Below, piece after piece: positions 16,417 through 26,706 of a stretch of 34,891 bases of DNA. The position numbers and the translations under genes were made by a program. The number at the start of each line of letters is the position of its first letter. The first letter of the stretch is position 1. The notes beneath the pieces were generated by a model that worked only from the letters and a program-made list of their open reading frames with translations, ran no database searches and was not told the DNA's origin. The stretch comes from CAZAQK01 sp050249355 (GTDB lineage: Bacteria > Pseudomonadota > Alphaproteobacteria > Rickettsiales > SXRF01). The stretch is taken from NCBI GenBank assembly GCA_050249355.1, contig JBFWQQ010000009.1, forward strand, positions 1-34,891. The letters run 5' to 3'.

Positions 16417-17891
16417 CGGCGCACCGCAAACATACGTTGCTGGGCCTGGCCGTGGCGTCAGTGCTGATGCTGCTGCCCGATGTAGCGTATGCCCTGACCT
16501 GCAGCAGCGGTTCGGCTAGCGGCAATATCTACAGCACAGGCACGGCCTGCGGTTCTGCATGGACGCTGCAGAATATTTTCAGCCGCATATTCTGTGACTT
16601 TGTACTCATCATCAACCGGGTGCTGGGCGATATTTTCTGCTCGATCACCTATGCGCTGGAAGGCACGATCGGGGCGCTTTTCACCTTGTATATCGCCACG
16701 TTCGGCGCCCAGCTGCTCATGGGAAATATCCAGCTCACCAGCAAAGAGGTAATGGTCCGCCTGCTGAAGATCGCAGGCGTATGGTCATTCATCACGCAAA
16801 CCTACTGGTCTATCGGCCTGACCTTTGTTTTCTTTGTACAGGCTGGCCTGTGGGGCGCCAAATGGTTCTGGGAAGCGCTCGATATCATCGACCCCGGGCA
16901 TGCAGAGAACCTTAACCCCCATACGATCACCACCGGCACCACCGGCAGCGTAATGGATATTTTTGCGTTCTTTGACCAGACGCTATATAGCGCCATTATC
17001 GGCCCATTCACGCAGGCGAACTCTGCTATTATCGGATTTTTCTTCGTGATGTGGTATATCGTGCCGACCTTGTTCATGCTGGCGGCATACTGGCTGTGGA
17101 TGAACCTGGTGATCATGTTGCGCGCCATCCTGACCTTCCTGATCGCGGTCAGCGCGCTGGCATTCCTGCTGGCCATGAGTCCGATATTCCTCAGCTTCAT
17201 GCTGTTTTCCGCCACCTATCAGTTTTTTGAGAACTGGCTCAAATTCATGATGTCATACTCGCTGCAGGTGATGGTAGTGTTCAGCATCACGGCTTTATGG
17301 TTGGCGGCAGCCTACCTGTTCATCGGTTTCTTTGATGAACTGTCGCGGGTTGTGTTCCCCTACAACTCCCTATGGGCAGAATCCGCACCCAATACCGACC
17401 CTGTCAATACATGGGGCATCTGCCCGGTCGATTTCAGCCAGGATCCTGTCCTTGGCCCGCAGGTAGCGTGCCAGAACGGTGCGTTTGACCCTATTAATGT
17501 CAAGGCGGATCGCGATGAGATGATTCCGGCCTCACGCATACCGCAGCAGGGCGAATTCGTGTATTACATCATCTACCGCCTGCTTACCCTGATCATCATC
17601 AGCTACGCCTTTGATGCGCTGGTACGTCAGGCACCGTATATCGCCCGCAGCCTTGCCGGCCCGGAATATGTGCCAATACTTGGACAGGGCTATGGATTTT
17701 CCAAATACGGTATTATCAACCAAACCCCCTCATGGTTAAAAAGCGGTGGCCAGATCGGTCGCGGCATATTCGGCAGTCTGGGGCTGGGCGGTGCAAAAAC
17801 CGCTGTCACTGAGAACCTGAAGTCCGGTTATGCCAATTATTACAATAAAGCCATGCAGGGGGTCTTAAGCAGACGCCTAGGCATTAAATAA
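16413..17891 (+). CDS. virB6: VirB6/TrbL-like inner-membrane T4SS protein
   Basis: VirB6 is the polytopic inner-membrane channel component of the T4SS. The 492-residue product has a signal-like N-terminus (LLGLAVASVLMLLPDVAYA) and a short Cys-containing periplasmic stretch. At least five hydrophobic segments follow, spread over about residues 50-310. A longer hydrophilic loop (about 315-385) with CPVDFSQDPVLGPQVAC is followed by another membrane segment (about 388-402) and a basic C-terminus. The start overlaps the virB4 stop as ATGA, indicating coupling. It is far shorter than the giant VirB6 paralogues of Rickettsiales. Assignment rests on topology, length and position. Confidence 0.85.
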   Translation: MTAHRKHTLLGLAVASVLMLLPDVAYALTCSSGSASGNIYSTGTACGSAWTLQNIFSRIFCDFVLIINRVLGDIFCSITYALEGTIGALFTLYIATFGAQLLMGNIQLTSKEVMVRLLKIAGVWSFITQTYWSIGLTFVFFVQAGLWGAKWFWEALDIIDPGHAENLNPHTITTGTTGSVMDIFAFFDQTLYSAIIGPFTQANSAIIGFFFVMWYIVPTLFMLAAYWLWMNLVIMLRAILTFLIAVSALAFLLAMSPIFLSFMLFSATYQFFENWLKFMMSYSLQVMVVFSITALWLAAAYLFIGFFDELSRVVFPYNSLWAESAPNTDPVNTWGICPVDFSQDPVLGPQVACQNGAFDPINVKADRDEMIPASRIPQQGEFVYYIIYRLLTLIIISYAFDALVRQAPYIARSLAGPEYVPILGQGYGFSKYGIINQTPSWLKSGGQIGRGIFGSLGLGGAKTAVTENLKSGYANYYNKAMQGVLSRRLGIK

Positions 17892-17924
17892 GGATTAATT
17901 AATTATTTATTTAATAATCAACTC

Positions 17925-17949
17925 TATAGTATCGTGCACGGAACGATAC
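17925..17949 (+). promoter_or_regulatory. Inverted repeat and -10-like element upstream of virB8
   Basis: A perfect 7-bp inverted repeat, GTATCGT (17929-17935) and ACGATAC (17943-17949) with a 7-bp spacer, overlaps TATAGT (17925-17930) in the AT-rich 89-bp gap between virB6 and virB8. An operator overlapping a promoter is one reading. An RNA hairpin separating expression of two halves of the locus is another. No T run follows, so a terminator is unlikely. Confidence 0.4.
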
Positions 17950-17980
17950 ATACATAAGCAACGAATATATAAGGATAAGA

Positions 17981-18652
17981 ATGGGTAAATTTTCCCAAGA
18001 GGCGCCAAAAACGAAAAACTGGTACAAAGACCGGTACCAGTATGTTCTGGTTCAGCGCAAGATACTGACTACTGTTACGCTGGCAGCGCTGCTGGTTACA
18101 CTGGTTACAGTGATCGTAATCTCACAGCTCACCCCGCTGAAGTCTGTGGAACCCTTCGTCATTCAGGTAGACCAGAAAAGCGGTGTCACCCAGACCGTCA
18201 ATCCGTTAACTGTTCCGGAACTAACCGCTAACGAAGCGGTGAATAATTTTTTCCTGGTGCAATACATCCGGTCACGCGAGACCTATAGTCTTACCGATCT
18301 CGCCCGTAACTATAATATCGTCCGCGTTATGTCCGAACCGGAAAAGGTATACCGCCAGTTCGTTGCGCAGGCAGATCCCAATAACCCGGGCAGCAACGCC
18401 GCCCGTCTGGGCGCCAGCGGCCTGCGCACAGTGAAATTCAAATCCATCACCTATCTGAACCCCAACCTCGTGCAGGCAAGGATCGTGATCGAAGAGCAAG
18501 GGGAAGGCCCCGGTTTCCGCCAGTACCATAAAATCGCGCTGGTGGCGTTTGAATATATCAAACTCAATTTAACCAACGAAGAGCGATACATTAACCCGTT
18601 AGGCTTCCGGGTTACCGATTATCGCCTAGATGAGGAAATAATATCACGATGA
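17981..18652 (+). CDS. virB8: VirB8-like T4SS inner-membrane assembly factor
   Basis: VirB8 is a bitopic inner-membrane protein that nucleates T4SS assembly. The 223-residue product has a cytoplasmic N-terminus containing KNWYKDRYQYVLVQRK and one membrane segment (about 30-50). The periplasmic NTF2-like domain follows (about 60-223), with VEPFVIQVDQKSG and NEAVNNFFLVQYIRSRETY as in VirB8 proteins. AAGGA precedes the ATG. It opens the virB8-B9-B10-B11-D4 block and overlaps virB9 by 4 bp (ATGA). Confidence 0.93.
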   Translation: MGKFSQEAPKTKNWYKDRYQYVLVQRKILTTVTLAALLVTLVTVIVISQLTPLKSVEPFVIQVDQKSGVTQTVNPLTVPELTANEAVNNFFLVQYIRSRETYSLTDLARNYNIVRVMSEPEKVYRQFVAQADPNNPGSNAARLGASGLRTVKFKSITYLNPNLVQARIVIEEQGEGPGFRQYHKIALVAFEYIKLNLTNEERYINPLGFRVTDYRLDEEIISR

Positions 18653-19512
18653 AAAAGATCATAGGTGTTCTGGCTGTAGCCAGCATGATGACCTCCAATC
18701 CCGTATTGGCGTTGGACGATGATTACCTGTTCCCTACCGACAGCCGCATCAAGATGCTGCCGTATGACGAGTCGGATATCTACACCATCACCACGAAATA
18801 CGGCTATCAAACCAGCATCGTGTTCGACCCGCATGAGGAGATTTATACCATTTCCATGGGCGACCGCAGCCTGTGGCAGATCATTCCTTCGGGTAACCGC
18901 CTGTTCATCCGCCCTATGGATGTGGATGTCATCACCAACATGACGATCATCACCAGCAAGCGCTCATACAATTTCGATCTCAAATCTGTCGAGGAAGAAA
19001 GTCCTAACAGCAGCATCATTTACGTGGCCAAATTCGTCTATCCGGAAGATATGCCGCAAGCAATGATGTCACCCTACGACTCCCAGCTCGGCGACCTGTA
19101 TGGCGAAGTACCACTGGAAGCACCGGCCGAGATTGCTGCAGAAATGCCGACGCAGCCTGCTACTGAAACAACGGCCCCGGTCACGGCCGCACCGTATGTT
19201 CCTCCGATGCCGATCCAGCCTGCTGCGGTTGCATTGTCAGGCGTTGAAAACACCCGTTATACATATGCCGGGCCCGATGAACTGGCGCCGCTACAGGTAT
19301 ACGACAACGGAAAATCCACTTACTTCAAATACCGTGATATTACCCAGCCGTTACCTAACGCATACATCATCGACTCCGACGGACAGGAAAATCCGGTCGG
19401 CCATTATGTCAAGGATGGCATGATGGTTGTGGATAACGTGGCCGGCGAATGGTTGCTGAAAAGCAGCGCCGGGGACGTCATGATCTATAACGAAATGCTG
19501 AATCCGAAATAG
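18649..19512 (+). CDS. virB9: VirB9-like T4SS outer-membrane complex protein
   Basis: VirB9 forms the outer-membrane core complex with VirB10 and VirB7. The 287-residue product has a signal peptide (MKKIIGVLAVASMMTSNPVLA). The N-terminal CagX/VirB9 domain (about 28-140) includes YGYQTSIVFDPHEEIYTISM and NMTIITSKRSYNFDL. A proline/alanine-rich linker follows (about 155-198), then the C-terminal domain with NTRYTYAGPDELAPLQVYDN and GEWLLKSSAGDVMIYN. No VirB7 lipoprotein gene is visible in the locus. The gene is coupled to virB8 by overlap and ends 10 bp before virB10. Confidence 0.94.
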   Translation: MKKIIGVLAVASMMTSNPVLALDDDYLFPTDSRIKMLPYDESDIYTITTKYGYQTSIVFDPHEEIYTISMGDRSLWQIIPSGNRLFIRPMDVDVITNMTIITSKRSYNFDLKSVEEESPNSSIIYVAKFVYPEDMPQAMMSPYDSQLGDLYGEVPLEAPAEIAAEMPTQPATETTAPVTAAPYVPPMPIQPAAVALSGVENTRYTYAGPDELAPLQVYDNGKSTYFKYRDITQPLPNAYIIDSDGQENPVGHYVKDGMMVVDNVAGEWLLKSSAGDVMIYNEMLNPK

Positions 19513-19522
19513 GTGTACCCTC

Positions 19523-20881
<1,359 letters not shown>

Positions 20882-20906
20882 GTCGCCGCAGGGGTTAGAA
20901 CCGGTC

Positions 20907-21899
20907 ATGACACAGATATCAAAGCATACCGCGCTCGATACCTATCTTTCCCCCCTGAAGGATTTTTTTGCTCAGCCCAAGGTAAGTGAGATATCCATCA
21001 ATCAACCCGGTGAGATTTGGGTGGAAATCGGCGGCGATATGGTACGGCATGAGTTGCCTGAGCTGGACCTGACCCACCTCAAAGCTCTGGGCCGGCTGGT
21101 AGCGCAGGCATCCGAACAGAAGATCAGTGAGGAAACGCCCTTGCTTTCGGCTACGCTGCCCGAGGGTTTCCGTATCCAGGTAGTATTCCCGCCAGCCTGT
21201 GAGCCAAGCAAGGTTGCAATCTCCATCCGCAAACAGACCATACTGGACTTTGACCTCGACCAGTACGAAGCGCTGGGCGCGTTCCAGAACACGATAGTAA
21301 AAAAGGAAGAAAACCTTGTAGATAAGCGCCTGCGTGAATTACTGGATGCCGGTGCGGTCAAGGACTTCATCAAAGAAGCTATTCTTGCCAAGAAGAACAT
21401 CATCATATCCGGCGGTACGTCCACCGGTAAAACCACTTTTTTTAATGCCGCCCTGAAAGTAATCCCACCGACCGAGCGTATCATCACCTGCGAAGACGCG
21501 CGCGAGATCAATATTCCGCATATACCCAACAAGGTGCATCTGGTTGCATCCAAAGGCGGGCAAGGCCGTGCGCTGGTTACCATGCAGGATCTCATCGAGG
21601 CCTGCCTGCGCCTGCGCCCTGACCGGCTGATGCTGGGCGAATTGCGCGGCAAGGAAGCATTCTCATTCATGCGCGCGGTCAACACCGGTCACCCCGGCTC
21701 CATTTCTACCCTGCACGCCGACACCCCGCAACTGGCTATCGAACAGCTGATCCTGATGATCATGCAGGCAGGTCTGGGCATTACGCGTGAGCAGATTAAA
21801 AATTACGTAGAAAATGTGATCAATGTCGTTATTCAGCTCAAACGGGGCGCACACGGCATGCGCTACGTATCCGAGATTTATTTTAGAGAAAGTTTATAG
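20907..21899 (+). CDS. virB11: VirB11-like T4SS ATPase
   Basis: VirB11 is the hexameric traffic ATPase of the T4SS. The 330-residue product has the N-terminal domain (to about residue 150) and a C-terminal RecA-like domain. The Walker A motif is GGTSTGKTT (169-177). An Asp box (TCEDAREINIPH), a Walker B region (LRPDRLMLGELRGKEAFSF) and a His box (NTGHPGSISTLHAD) follow, all intact. I chose ATG 20907 (MTQISKHTAL), since the upstream frame from TTG 20859 overlaps the virB10 end. With VirB4 degenerate, VirB11 and VirD4 are the only T4SS ATPases with intact motifs in this locus. Confidence 0.95.
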   Translation: MTQISKHTALDTYLSPLKDFFAQPKVSEISINQPGEIWVEIGGDMVRHELPELDLTHLKALGRLVAQASEQKISEETPLLSATLPEGFRIQVVFPPACEPSKVAISIRKQTILDFDLDQYEALGAFQNTIVKKEENLVDKRLRELLDAGAVKDFIKEAILAKKNIIISGGTSTGKTTFFNAALKVIPPTERIITCEDAREINIPHIPNKVHLVASKGGQGRALVTMQDLIEACLRLRPDRLMLGELRGKEAFSFMRAVNTGHPGSISTLHADTPQLAIEQLILMIMQAGLGITREQIKNYVENVINVVIQLKRGAHGMRYVSEIYFRESL

Positions 21900-21941
21900 A
21901 ACCTTTTACACCCGCTGGGTCATGCGGTAGAGTAGTGTTCC

Positions 21942-23738
21942 ATGGCTGATAACCGTCAACAGGCAAACATACGGCGCAGACTGGGCAACAGGGTATTCCT
22001 GATGGCCATTATGTTCGGCGTGTTCGTGATCCCGATCTACCTGGGGATTGGCGCCGCATTCATCCTGAACTACGGCGAAGCGTACATGAGCGCCCTGTAC
22101 AACCCGCAATACCTGCTCAGTAACTACGTGCCGCTGGTTGAACAGCTTATCCAATATTACAAGACCTACAATCAGCTGCCACAGGATTATACGCTGAAGC
22201 TGGTGGGGCCACCCGCCGGCGGCATATTGCTCAGCCTGATCCTTTATTACTTGCTGCGCGCGCCGCTGACTGATTTCCGTCCATTCAAACTGGAAGAAAG
22301 CGTGCATGGGGATGCCCACTGGGCCAACGAAACGGAAATCCGCCGCGCCGGCCTGCGTGCCAAAAAAGGCATCCTGCTGGGTCGTACCGGGGTGAACAAC
22401 TACCTGATCGCCGACGACTTCCAGCACGTGCTGCTGTTCGCTCCAACCGCCTCGGGTAAAGGTGTCGGCTTCGTGATCCCCAACCAGCAGTTCTGGACCG
22501 AATCGGTTAACGGCCACGATAGCAAAATGGACAACAATGAGCTGACCAGCGGCTACCGTAAAAAGATCGGTCAGGAAGTGTTCCTGTGGAACCCCGCCGA
22601 TCCGGATGGTTTCTCGCATTGCTATAACCCGCTCGACTGGGTATCGGAAAAGCCCGGCCAGATGGTGGATGACGTGCAGAAGATCTGCAACCTCATCCTG
22701 CCGGAACAGGAATTCTGGCAGAACGAGGCACGCTCGCTGCTGCTGGGCGTGATACTGTACCTGCTGGCGGTGCCGGAAAAAGTGAACAGTTTCGGCGAGG
22801 TGGTGCGCACCATGCGTTCGGACGACGTGGTGTATAACCTTGCGGTGGTGCTCGATACCATCGGCAAGCGCATCCACCCGGTGGCCTACATGAACATTGC
22901 CGCCTTCCTGCAAAAAGCTGACAAGGAACGTTCGGGTGTGGTGTCCACCCTCAACTCCGGCCTCGAGCTATGGGCCAACCCGCTGATCGACGCTGCCACC
23001 GCGCGTTCTGACTTCGACATGCAGCAGCTGAAGAAAAAGAAAATGTCGGTATTCTGCGGCGTGACCCCGGACAACCTGAAGCGCCTCGAGCCGCTGCTGA
23101 AAGTATTCTACCAGCAGGCCACCGACTTCATGACCCGCCATATGCCACGCAAAGACGAACCCTACGGCGTACTGATCATGATGGACGAGTTCCCGTCCTT
23201 AGGCGAAATGCCGCAGTTCCAGGTGGGTATCGCCTATTTCCGCGGATACCGGGTGAAACTCTTCATGATCGTACAAGATACGCAGCAATTAAAAGGCATA
23301 TACGAAGAAGCCGGCATGAACAGCTTCCTCGCCAACAGCTACTACCGAATCACCTTCGCAGCCAACAACGTGGAAACCGCTAACCTGATCTCACAGCTGA
23401 TCGGCAATAAAACCGCCACCCAGCATTCGCACAATAAGCCGAAATTCCTCGACATCAACCCGGCCAGCCGTACCATCAACAGTTCCGAGGTACAACGCGC
23501 CCTGTTGCTGCCGCAGGAGGTCATCACCCTGCCGCGCGACGAGCAGATCATCCTGATCGAATCGCACCCACCCATCCGCACCAAAAAGATTTTTTACTTC
23601 AAGGATAAGTTCTTCATGAAGCGGGTGCTCAAACCCACGCCTGTGCCGCAGCAGGAACCGTACGATCCGCGCAAGAAAAAAGAAGCGGCCAAACCGCCGG
23701 AAAAGCCAGAGGATAAAAAGGAAGCGGCAAAAGCCTAA
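21942..23738 (+). CDS. virD4: VirD4-like T4SS coupling protein
   Basis: VirD4 selects substrates and feeds them to the T4SS. The 598-residue product has two N-terminal membrane helices (about 17-43 and 91-106). The TraG/VirD4 ATPase domain has Walker A APTASGKG (167-174) and Walker B IMMDEFPSLG, followed by FRGYRVKLFMIVQDTQQLK, typical of coupling proteins. The C-terminus is a lysine/proline-rich tail (EPYDPRKKKEAAKPPEKPED). The gene ends the locus and overlaps the convergent sulfotransferase gene by 4 bp. No relaxase or oriT-like element is seen in the window, which favours protein secretion over conjugation. Confidence 0.95.
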   Translation: MADNRQQANIRRRLGNRVFLMAIMFGVFVIPIYLGIGAAFILNYGEAYMSALYNPQYLLSNYVPLVEQLIQYYKTYNQLPQDYTLKLVGPPAGGILLSLILYYLLRAPLTDFRPFKLEESVHGDAHWANETEIRRAGLRAKKGILLGRTGVNNYLIADDFQHVLLFAPTASGKGVGFVIPNQQFWTESVNGHDSKMDNNELTSGYRKKIGQEVFLWNPADPDGFSHCYNPLDWVSEKPGQMVDDVQKICNLILPEQEFWQNEARSLLLGVILYLLAVPEKVNSFGEVVRTMRSDDVVYNLAVVLDTIGKRIHPVAYMNIAAFLQKADKERSGVVSTLNSGLELWANPLIDAATARSDFDMQQLKKKKMSVFCGVTPDNLKRLEPLLKVFYQQATDFMTRHMPRKDEPYGVLIMMDEFPSLGEMPQFQVGIAYFRGYRVKLFMIVQDTQQLKGIYEEAGMNSFLANSYYRITFAANNVETANLISQLIGNKTATQHSHNKPKFLDINPASRTINSSEVQRALLLPQEVITLPRDEQIILIESHPPIRTKKIFYFKDKFFMKRVLKPTPVPQQEPYDPRKKKEAAKPPEKPEDKKEAAKA

Positions 23739-25105
23739 TTACGCTGCAGAGCTTTACGTAAGGGTTCTAACTCGGCTTCCAGCCCCGCCCAGCTTTTTTT
23801 TGCTGTTTTGTAGATAGGCTTACGCACCTGCATGGCACTGGCCGTGGTAACCGCCCGTTTTGTGCTATGGAAATTCAGGCAGGCATCGTCCCATGGCAAG
23901 CCGCAATAATCCAACAGGGTACGCGTCTGTTGCTCAGGCCCGGCTATTAGTGTTTCATATTCCAGCGTCATAAAAACATGTGGTAACACCTCCTGCCAGT
24001 GAGCCATGAGTGATTCGTAGCTTTTATAAATAGCAGCCAGATGCTGCTGGTCATGGGCATAGTACGTACCCGCAGGGAAATAATTCCGGTATATCGACCA
24101 GCACATATCCATAGGATCACGCTTGACATGGATAATGCGCGCTTCCGGCAACAGCAGATGGATCAGGCCAATATACAGGTAGTTGTTCAACATCTTGTCA
24201 ACTACGCGGTGGCTTCCATCTGCCCGCGCGCGCAGCTTGCGCACATACCCTGCGGCCTGCGGCCGTACATCCTTTTTATGAAGTAGGCCAGCCGCTTCCG
24301 GGAATGGCTGGCCGGTCAGTTCCGGCAATATGCGTAGCGCCAGCGGCGACATCAGCTCCGCTTCACCCACCCCACATGCCTGCGGGTGGGAAGCAAGTAT
24401 CTGCTCCACCAGCGTGGAACCACAGCGCGGCATGCCCACTATGAATATGGGGGTTTTGTCATCACTGCCCCAACCCTGCCGTGATTCAAAAAAATTACGA
24501 GTGAATATCCGCGCGATACCCTGCATGAATGCTATATCCGCTGCCGGGGAATAGCGCAACAGCTCCTGCTTCAGGCGGTTAGCCTTCTGTATGTATAAAA
24601 AGGCCTGCTTGATGTCGCCCTCGCGTTCAATGACATGGCCAAGCGCAAAGCCCAGCTGCACTTTTTCTTCAGCATCGGCATTTTCATACGCTACCCGCAG
24701 CAGGTCTACGCCTTGCGCGTCAAATGCAAATTCTTGCAGATGTGTCAGGTTATATAGGGCATGCGCATGGTGCGGACGGGTTTTCAACACCTGTCCGTAA
24801 TAATAGGCCGCTTTTTGCCCCTCGCCCAGTGCATAGTGGCAATTTCCCATAGCATTAAAAATTTCCGGATCATCCGGCAGGCAGCGCAGCGCCTGATCAT
24901 ATGCTTTGAGCGCACCTTCCGGTTTGCCCATGCGGAACAGGATCTTTCCCTGCTGATAATGAAAATCAGCGATATGGGGATTTTGCCGGGCAAGCTGACC
25001 AAATGCCACGAGTGCCTCCTCGTGTTCACCCGACCGCAACATGCTCTGTGCATGCGCAATCAATGATTCGCGCATACGCGGCAGGTGCTTTTTTGCCTTA
25101 GCCAT
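23735..25105 (-). CDS. TPR-repeat sulfotransferase-like protein
   Basis: The 456-residue product joins an N-terminal tetratricopeptide region (about 12-180; repeats such as ADFHYQQGKILFRMGKPEGA and PEIFNAMGNCHYALGEGQKA) to a C-terminal sulfotransferase domain (about 215-440). The PAPS-binding loop is VGMPRCGSTLVEQIL (from residue 223), and the 3'-phosphate motif is HVKRDPMDMCWSIY (around 325-338). Such proteins are common in Alphaproteobacteria and probably sulfate carbohydrates or proteins; the acceptor is unknown. The start ATG overlaps the end of thiG by 8 bp, implying coupled translation. There is no signal peptide, so it should act in the cytoplasm. Confidence 0.88.
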   Translation of the reverse strand: MAKAKKHLPRMRESLIAHAQSMLRSGEHEEALVAFGQLARQNPHIADFHYQQGKILFRMGKPEGALKAYDQALRCLPDDPEIFNAMGNCHYALGEGQKAAYYYGQVLKTRPHHAHALYNLTHLQEFAFDAQGVDLLRVAYENADAEEKVQLGFALGHVIEREGDIKQAFLYIQKANRLKQELLRYSPAADIAFMQGIARIFTRNFFESRQGWGSDDKTPIFIVGMPRCGSTLVEQILASHPQACGVGEAELMSPLALRILPELTGQPFPEAAGLLHKKDVRPQAAGYVRKLRARADGSHRVVDKMLNNYLYIGLIHLLLPEARIIHVKRDPMDMCWSIYRNYFPAGTYYAHDQQHLAAIYKSYESLMAHWQEVLPHVFMTLEYETLIAGPEQQTRTLLDYCGLPWDDACLNFHSTKRAVTTASAMQVRKPIYKTAKKSWAGLEAELEPLRKALQRN

Positions 25106-25928
25106 GGGTATTGGCAGGAATCAAACCAGCCCTTGGGGAAGACGGGCTGGCATATTCCTTTTTAGGCATGCGGCCAGCAAGGTAGGCCATGCGGCCCGCT
25201 TCCACCGCTGCTTTCATGGCTTTTGCCATCAGCACCGGGTTGTCTGCCGCAGCAATGGCCGTGTTCATCAGCACGGCATCGCAGCCCAGCTCCATGGCAA
25301 AGGCGGTGTCCGACGCGGTGCCCACCCCGGCATCCACCAGAACCGGAACATTTGCCTGCTCGACGATGAATCGGATATTGAGCGGGTTCTGCACTCCTAA
25401 ACCGGAACCAATCGGAGCCGCCAGCGGCATCACCGCAACACAGCCGAGATCTTCGAGTTTTTTTGCCGCAATCGGGTCGTCATTGGTGTAGGCCATCACC
25501 TGAAATCCATCTTTCACCAACAGTTTTGCCGCTTCAAGCGTTTGTTCAATATCAGGGTATAACGTCTTATCATTGCCCAATACTTCCAGCTTTACCAGCT
25601 CCCATCCACCCAGTTCACGCGCAAGGCGCAACGTGCGTACGGCATCATCCGCCGTGTAACATCCGGCGGTGTTGGGAAGATAGGTATATTTGTTCGGTGG
25701 CAACACATCCTGCAGGCTACCCTCGCCCGTTCTGGTCAGGTCTATACGACGCACCGCCACGGTTATGATCTCGGCGCCGCTGGCCTCAATGGCCGCCTTG
25801 GTTTCGGCCAGATCCTTATATTTGCCGGTTCCCACCAGCAAACGGGAATAGTAGGTTTTACCGGCTATCGTCAGGAACTCCGCACTTGTGCCGGAGTCTG
25901 GCATTAAATGGTTGCTGTTTTTTACCAT
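25098..25928 (-). CDS. thiG: Thiazole synthase ThiG
   Basis: ThiG builds the thiazole phosphate moiety of thiamine from deoxyxylulose phosphate, a glycine-derived imine and the sulfur on ThiS thiocarboxylate. The 276-residue product begins MVKNSNHLMPDSG. It has the (beta/alpha)8 motifs RLLVGTGKYKDLAETKAAIE, the catalytic-lysine block VKLEVLGNDKTLYPD, and VMPLAAPIGSGLGVQNP followed by VPVLVDAGVGTASDTAFAME. I chose ATG 25928, which has AAAGGA upstream; the frame is open to 26012 but overlaps nothing conserved. It lies 70 bp after thiS. ThiC, ThiE, ThiF and ThiO/ThiH genes are not in the window, and no TPP riboswitch is visible upstream. Confidence 0.96.
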   Translation of the reverse strand: MVKNSNHLMPDSGTSAEFLTIAGKTYYSRLLVGTGKYKDLAETKAAIEASGAEIITVAVRRIDLTRTGEGSLQDVLPPNKYTYLPNTAGCYTADDAVRTLRLARELGGWELVKLEVLGNDKTLYPDIEQTLEAAKLLVKDGFQVMAYTNDDPIAAKKLEDLGCVAVMPLAAPIGSGLGVQNPLNIRFIVEQANVPVLVDAGVGTASDTAFAMELGCDAVLMNTAIAAADNPVLMAKAMKAAVEAGRMAYLAGRMPKKEYASPSSPRAGLIPANTHG

Positions 25929-25961
25929 ACTAAATTTTCCTTTTACCAAAAGAACAAGGCC

Positions 25962-25991
25962 CCGCAATGCGCTGCTTCGCAGCTTATGCGG
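25962..25991 (-). repeat. Intercistronic hairpin between thiS and thiG
   Basis: An imperfect palindrome has a core GCTGC/GCAGC (25971-25975 and 25979-25983) with a 3-nt loop and an outer CCGCA/TGCGG pair. It lies between thiS and thiG. There is no T run, so RNA stabilisation or a small repetitive palindrome is more likely than termination. Confidence 0.4.
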
Positions 25992-25998
25992 TGCTTTT

Positions 25999-26199
25999 CT
26001 ATCCGCCGCCAATGAACCGCACGATCTCTATTTCATCGCCTTCGCTCAGCGCGGCCTGGCCGTAGGTAGCGCGCGGAACGATGACCCGGTTGCGCTCAAT
26101 TGCCACCTGCGTTGCATTCAGCTGTAGCTGCTCAACAAGCGCGGCCACCGTATCAACGCCCGCCAGTTCTTTTTCTTCGCCATTGAGGATGAGACGCAT
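25999..26199 (-). CDS. thiS: Sulfur carrier protein ThiS
   Basis: ThiS is a ubiquitin-fold sulfur carrier whose C-terminal glycine is thiocarboxylated and donates sulfur to ThiG. The 66-residue product begins MRLILNGEEKEL and ends FIGGG, keeping the essential GG terminus. The motif VAIERNRVIVPRATYGQAAL matches the ThiS/MoaD family. It is the first gene of the thiS-thiG-sulfotransferase unit and is divergent from aroQ across 63 bp. Confidence 0.95.
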   Translation of the reverse strand: MRLILNGEEKELAGVDTVAALVEQLQLNATQVAIERNRVIVPRATYGQAALSEGDEIEIVRFIGGG

Positions 26200-26262
26200 A
26201 CTTATTGCCTAAATGCTCCTGCTTCGCTACGCTCAGCGTGGAATTAACAAAGGAACGCAAGT

Positions 26263-26706
26263 ATGCCCGCTAAGATACTCCTCGTCAATGGCCCAAACCT
26301 CAATAAGCTGGGCAGCCGCGAGCCGGATATATACGGCCATATCACACTGGAAGAGATCCTCCACCAGTCCATTGAACAGGCACACACGCTGGGCATGGAG
26401 CTGGAATGTTTCCAGTCCAACCATGAAGGCGAGCTGATCGACGCCATCCAGCATGCTCAGGGCCGTTTCGCCGGCCTGATCATCAATGCCGGGGCCTTTA
26501 CCCATACGTCGGTGGCAATCATGGATGCCCTGCTCACCCTATCCATACCGGTGATCGAAGTGCATCTTTCCAACCCGGCGCGGCGCGAAGAGTTCCGCCA
26601 TATTTCCTATGTCAGCAAGGCGGCCACCGGCTGCATCTCAGGCTTTGGCGCTCAAAGCTACCGTCTGGCGCTCGAGGCCATGGCGGGCGTGGTAAAGGTC
26701 AGCTGA
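26263..26706 (+). CDS. aroQ: Type II 3-dehydroquinate dehydratase
   Basis: AroQ catalyses step three of the shikimate pathway, dehydrating 3-dehydroquinate. The 147-residue length is typical of the dodecameric type II enzyme. Diagnostic blocks are VNGPNLNKLGSREPDIYG, with the active-site tyrosine at residue 24, and ECFQSNHEGELID. IINAGAFTHTSVAIMDAL, the catalytic-histidine block IEVHLSNPARREEFRH, and GCISGFGAQSY complete the set. AAAGGA precedes the ATG. The next gene starts at the base after the stop codon, so the two are probably cotranscribed. Confidence 0.97.
   Translation: MPAKILLVNGPNLNKLGSREPDIYGHITLEEILHQSIEQAHTLGMELECFQSNHEGELIDAIQHAQGRFAGLIINAGAFTHTSVAIMDALLTLSIPVIEVHLSNPARREEFRHISYVSKAATGCISGFGAQSYRLALEAMAGVVKVS

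Noticed and set aside
21906..22913. Long 335-codon open frame on the minus strand opposite virD4
   Set aside because: It is a His/Val-rich antisense shadow of a strongly supported virD4 frame with no recognisable domain.
25929..26012. N-terminal extension of ThiG
   Set aside because: The extension covers an intercistronic hairpin and does not look like ThiG; AAAGGA supports 25928.
26200..26262. TPP riboswitch before thiS
   Set aside because: The 63-bp gap is too short and shows no TPP aptamer motifs.
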